Made by a program: the position numbers and the translations under genes. The notes below the pieces were generated by a model, which searched no databases, had not been told where the DNA came from, and saw only the letters and a list, made by a program, of their open reading frames with translations. Below are positions 36,301-37,124 of a stretch of 37,124 nucleotides of DNA, piece by piece. The stretch comes from Corynebacterium otitidis ATCC 51513. GTDB lineage: Bacteria; Actinomycetota; Actinomycetes; Mycobacteriales; Mycobacteriaceae. Positions within the stretch are counted from its first letter, which is position 1; every line of letters starts with the position of its first letter. The stretch is taken from contig NZ_JH815193.1 of the NCBI RefSeq assembly GCF_000296405.1, forward strand, positions 283,946 to 321,069. The letters are read 5' to 3'.

Positions 36301-37124
36301 AGTTGGTCGACGGCCTCCACGACGAACGCACCGGAACCCAATGCCGGCTCCAACACACGGAGATCCAGCACGTCATCGGCGGACTGGATGCGTCCGGAGG
36401 ATTCGAGTTCGGCGATCGCCTGGCCCACGGTGAAACTGGTGAGCACCTGTGGGGTGTAGAACGACGCCGACCGGGCCCGATCGCGTCCCGAGGCGTGGAA
36501 CACGAAATCACCCGGCTGGTAGCGCACCGGGATGCTTTCCACACCGGCACGCCCGTGGTCGATGCGGCGCACGACGACGGAGTCGTCCGGCAACTGGCCG
36601 GCGATATCGGAGGTGTCCTCGACCACCCAGCTGCCCTTGGTCCGGTCGCCGCCGGGGGCGACCTCAACGAACTGGCGGTCGGCGATGGTGCCGTGGAACG
36701 ACATCAGCCCCTCATACACCTGGCCCAGCTGGGCGACCCCCAGGCTGGCATACGAGACGAAGCCGCGCTGCCGGCCCGGACGCTCCGGAGTCAACAGCAA
36801 GAGCCGCAGCACGCTGATGAGGGTGTCGTTGTTCAACCCGAACTTGTCGATCAGGCTGGTGGCCTCATCGGAGAAGAGGTCGGCCTCGAGGCCGCGGAAG
36901 ACTAATCCGGGGTCGCCGGCCGCATCATCCGGACTCCACGTGTCACCCTCACCCGGCTGGTCGGGGTTATGGCCCTGACTGATCAACCGGAAGATCACCT
37001 GCAGCGAGTCATACACATGCCGCCCCAGGCTGGCCTGCAGTCCCGTCGGCGGCGACAGGATGAGTTCTTTTAAGCGTGCGGTGCCGTAGCCCGCCTCGTA
37101 TTCCGGCACCCCGGCGGGCAGGAT
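33396..37124 (-). CDS. large Eco57I-type adenine-specific DNA methyltransferase, partial (type IIG or DISARM DrmMI-like)
   Basis: The 5' end lies beyond the right edge; 1242 residues are visible and the frame is open to the edge (LPAGVPEYEAGYGTARLKEL), so the GTG at 37109 is not the start. Class I SAM-dependent N6-adenine methyltransferase features in order: FHASGRDRARSASFYTP (motif X region), VLEPALGSGAFVVEAVDQL (motif I), YGVDLNSTAVELAEISLWL (motif II), a long insert, DLIAGNPPWVRP (catalytic NPPW motif IV) and GGVVGLIHPESHF, then a long C-terminal target-recognition-like region. Such giant enzymes act in type IIG restriction, BREX (PglX) or DISARM (DrmMI). The wording of motif I and the 'WFGL...GNTLIGARR' stretch remind me most of DrmMI, but the neighbours needed to decide lie outside the window. 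GC content and codon use are lower than in the biosynthetic genes, suggesting horizontal acquisition. Confidence 0.85.
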   Translation of the reverse strand: MLPAGVPEYEAGYGTARLKELILSPPTGLQASLGRHVYDSLQVIFRLISQGHNPDQPGEGDTWSPDDAAGDPGLVFRGLEADLFSDEATSLIDKFGLNNDTLISVLRLLLLTPERPGRQRGFVSYASLGVAQLGQVYEGLMSFHGTIADRQFVEVAPGGDRTKGSWVVEDTSDIAGQLPDDSVVVRRIDHGRAGVESIPVRYQPGDFVFHASGRDRARSASFYTPQVLTSFTVGQAIAELESSGRIQSADDVLDLRVLEPALGSGAFVVEAVDQLAHLYLKKKQDELGERIPPAEFQLQLQRVKAWIALHRVYGVDLNSTAVELAEISLWLATMTGELTAPWFGLHLRRGNTLIGARRSAYRRGQLKKKAWLKTQPDPVAFPHSQSDGADDETTGLAGRVWSFLLPTTTWGAGVDSATVKKLAADQVKELKTWRRSVQKSPDSSQVKRLVALSRRVEVLWASSAERMRIANQHAKRDIPVWGQTDVTNPGAVDKTVVTRSEIEDWLCGDENNAYRRLRLVMDAWSALTFWPLTDNDTVVDRVRVAPPEWDEWLTTLEELLGQDPLKRTGGTSGQLELGEADGWFELADAEQQFLSFGGARSVDQVASRHPWLTVARRIADRQGFFHWELDFSDVFATSGGFDLIAGNPPWVRPDEDITTVLSEFDPWFKLTGKHTQKETTAKQHQVLTHPGVTDAVVRDSAATQATSSFLSSPVRYQLLAGQRTDLYRCFMPTTWSLTAPGGVVGLIHPESHFTEKKAAPLRRQAYLRLRRHWQFVNELKLFDIHDLVKYGVHVYAGRQAAPDFIQAVSLYHPDTARDSLKHDGTGPVPGLKDDKWDMRPHADRIQHVTTDTLQLWAGLMEDSDTPAGEARMVYTVNTDAARVLQTLAKAPRVAELGLQYSSGWNETTDRRDGWFDRGYAVPDSWDRVILQGPHLGVATPMIKQPNPSLKHNQDYTAVDLEAIPADFLPATGYQPETGDGTDRDAAYGYWTSGTTGPVPVRDHWRIAWRGMAATTGYRTMYPAVLPPGTEHVDAVFSASSTHSLRGTIVLGAMAASLLADFQIRVSGKSDLRGDTGSILSLPSGLAIDRLAVPAYLRLNCLTGAYAPLWEELTGTEWTPEVPVRTTKDRWHTENLLNAAVAIALGVGIEDLVMIYRTQFPVLYQRDKTDLVDRNGRGVPKDIAKVHNKATTTDGDEPLSVEDRTWTHPQSGVEYVYEYPFAPLDREEDLRACYKEVLDQLER

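Noticed and set aside
37107..37109. GTG as the start of the methyltransferase gene
   Set aside because: The frame stays open to the window edge through LPAGVPEYEAGYG with no ribosome-binding site, and enzymes of this family have more N-terminal sequence, so the gene is simply cut by the window.

Overview
The window reads as chromosomal DNA of a high-GC Corynebacterium. The order gltX ... fumarylacetoacetase-like (odx) ... leuB ... serA ... ilvC-ilvN-ilvB / PH-domain gene / ilvD matches, from memory, the branched-chain and serine biosynthesis region of C. glutamicum. Many genes also have a TANNNT -10 box placed 7-9 nt in front of the start codon, as expected for the leaderless transcripts common in corynebacteria and mycobacteria.

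Layout. (1) 1-4.6 kb: tRNA-Glu(CTC) and tRNA-Gln(CTG), glutamyl-tRNA synthetase, a divergent isochorismate synthase and a proline-iminopeptidase-like hydrolase. (2) 4.6-15.6 kb: an accessory catabolic and transport block on the minus strand. It holds an MHS-family symporter, a four-gene OpuC/ProU-type betaine ABC importer, a histidine-ammonia-lyase-like protein without the normal MIO-forming Ala-Ser-Gly, a DUF917 gene, a urocanase-like gene and a LysE exporter. The DUF917 and urocanase-like genes each carry one in-frame TAG. (3) 15.7-18.2 kb: an FAH-family oxaloacetate decarboxylase candidate, leuB and a small His-rich two-repeat metal-binding protein. (4) 18.4-23.6 kb: serA, the divergent nadA and a 592-aa lipoprotein of unknown function. 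(5) 23.8-30.3 kb: ilvB-ilvN-ilvC, preceded by a leader peptide and attenuator, then a PH-domain membrane protein and ilvD. (6) 30.4-32.6 kb: a Tat-type, sortase-anchored (LAxTG) metallophosphoesterase. (7) 32.6-37.1 kb: an 0.8 kb gene-free, lower-GC stretch, then the 3' part of a very large adenine-specific methyltransferase (type IIG / DISARM DrmMI-like) running off the right edge. This looks like the border of a defence island.

How the genes work together. The ilv, leu and serA genes cover valine, isoleucine, leucine and serine synthesis, with ilvBNC set under translation-coupled attenuation. The most unusual block is 6.3-14.6 kb: a betaine importer transcribed with a lyase, a hydratase and a DUF917 protein that all look like relatives of histidine-degradation enzymes. 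My best inference is a pathway for importing and breaking down a trimethylammonium histidine derivative (ergothioneine, S-methyl-ergothioneine or hercynine), now possibly decaying because two of its genes carry amber codons. That assignment rests on family knowledge and altered active-site motifs; it has not been tested.
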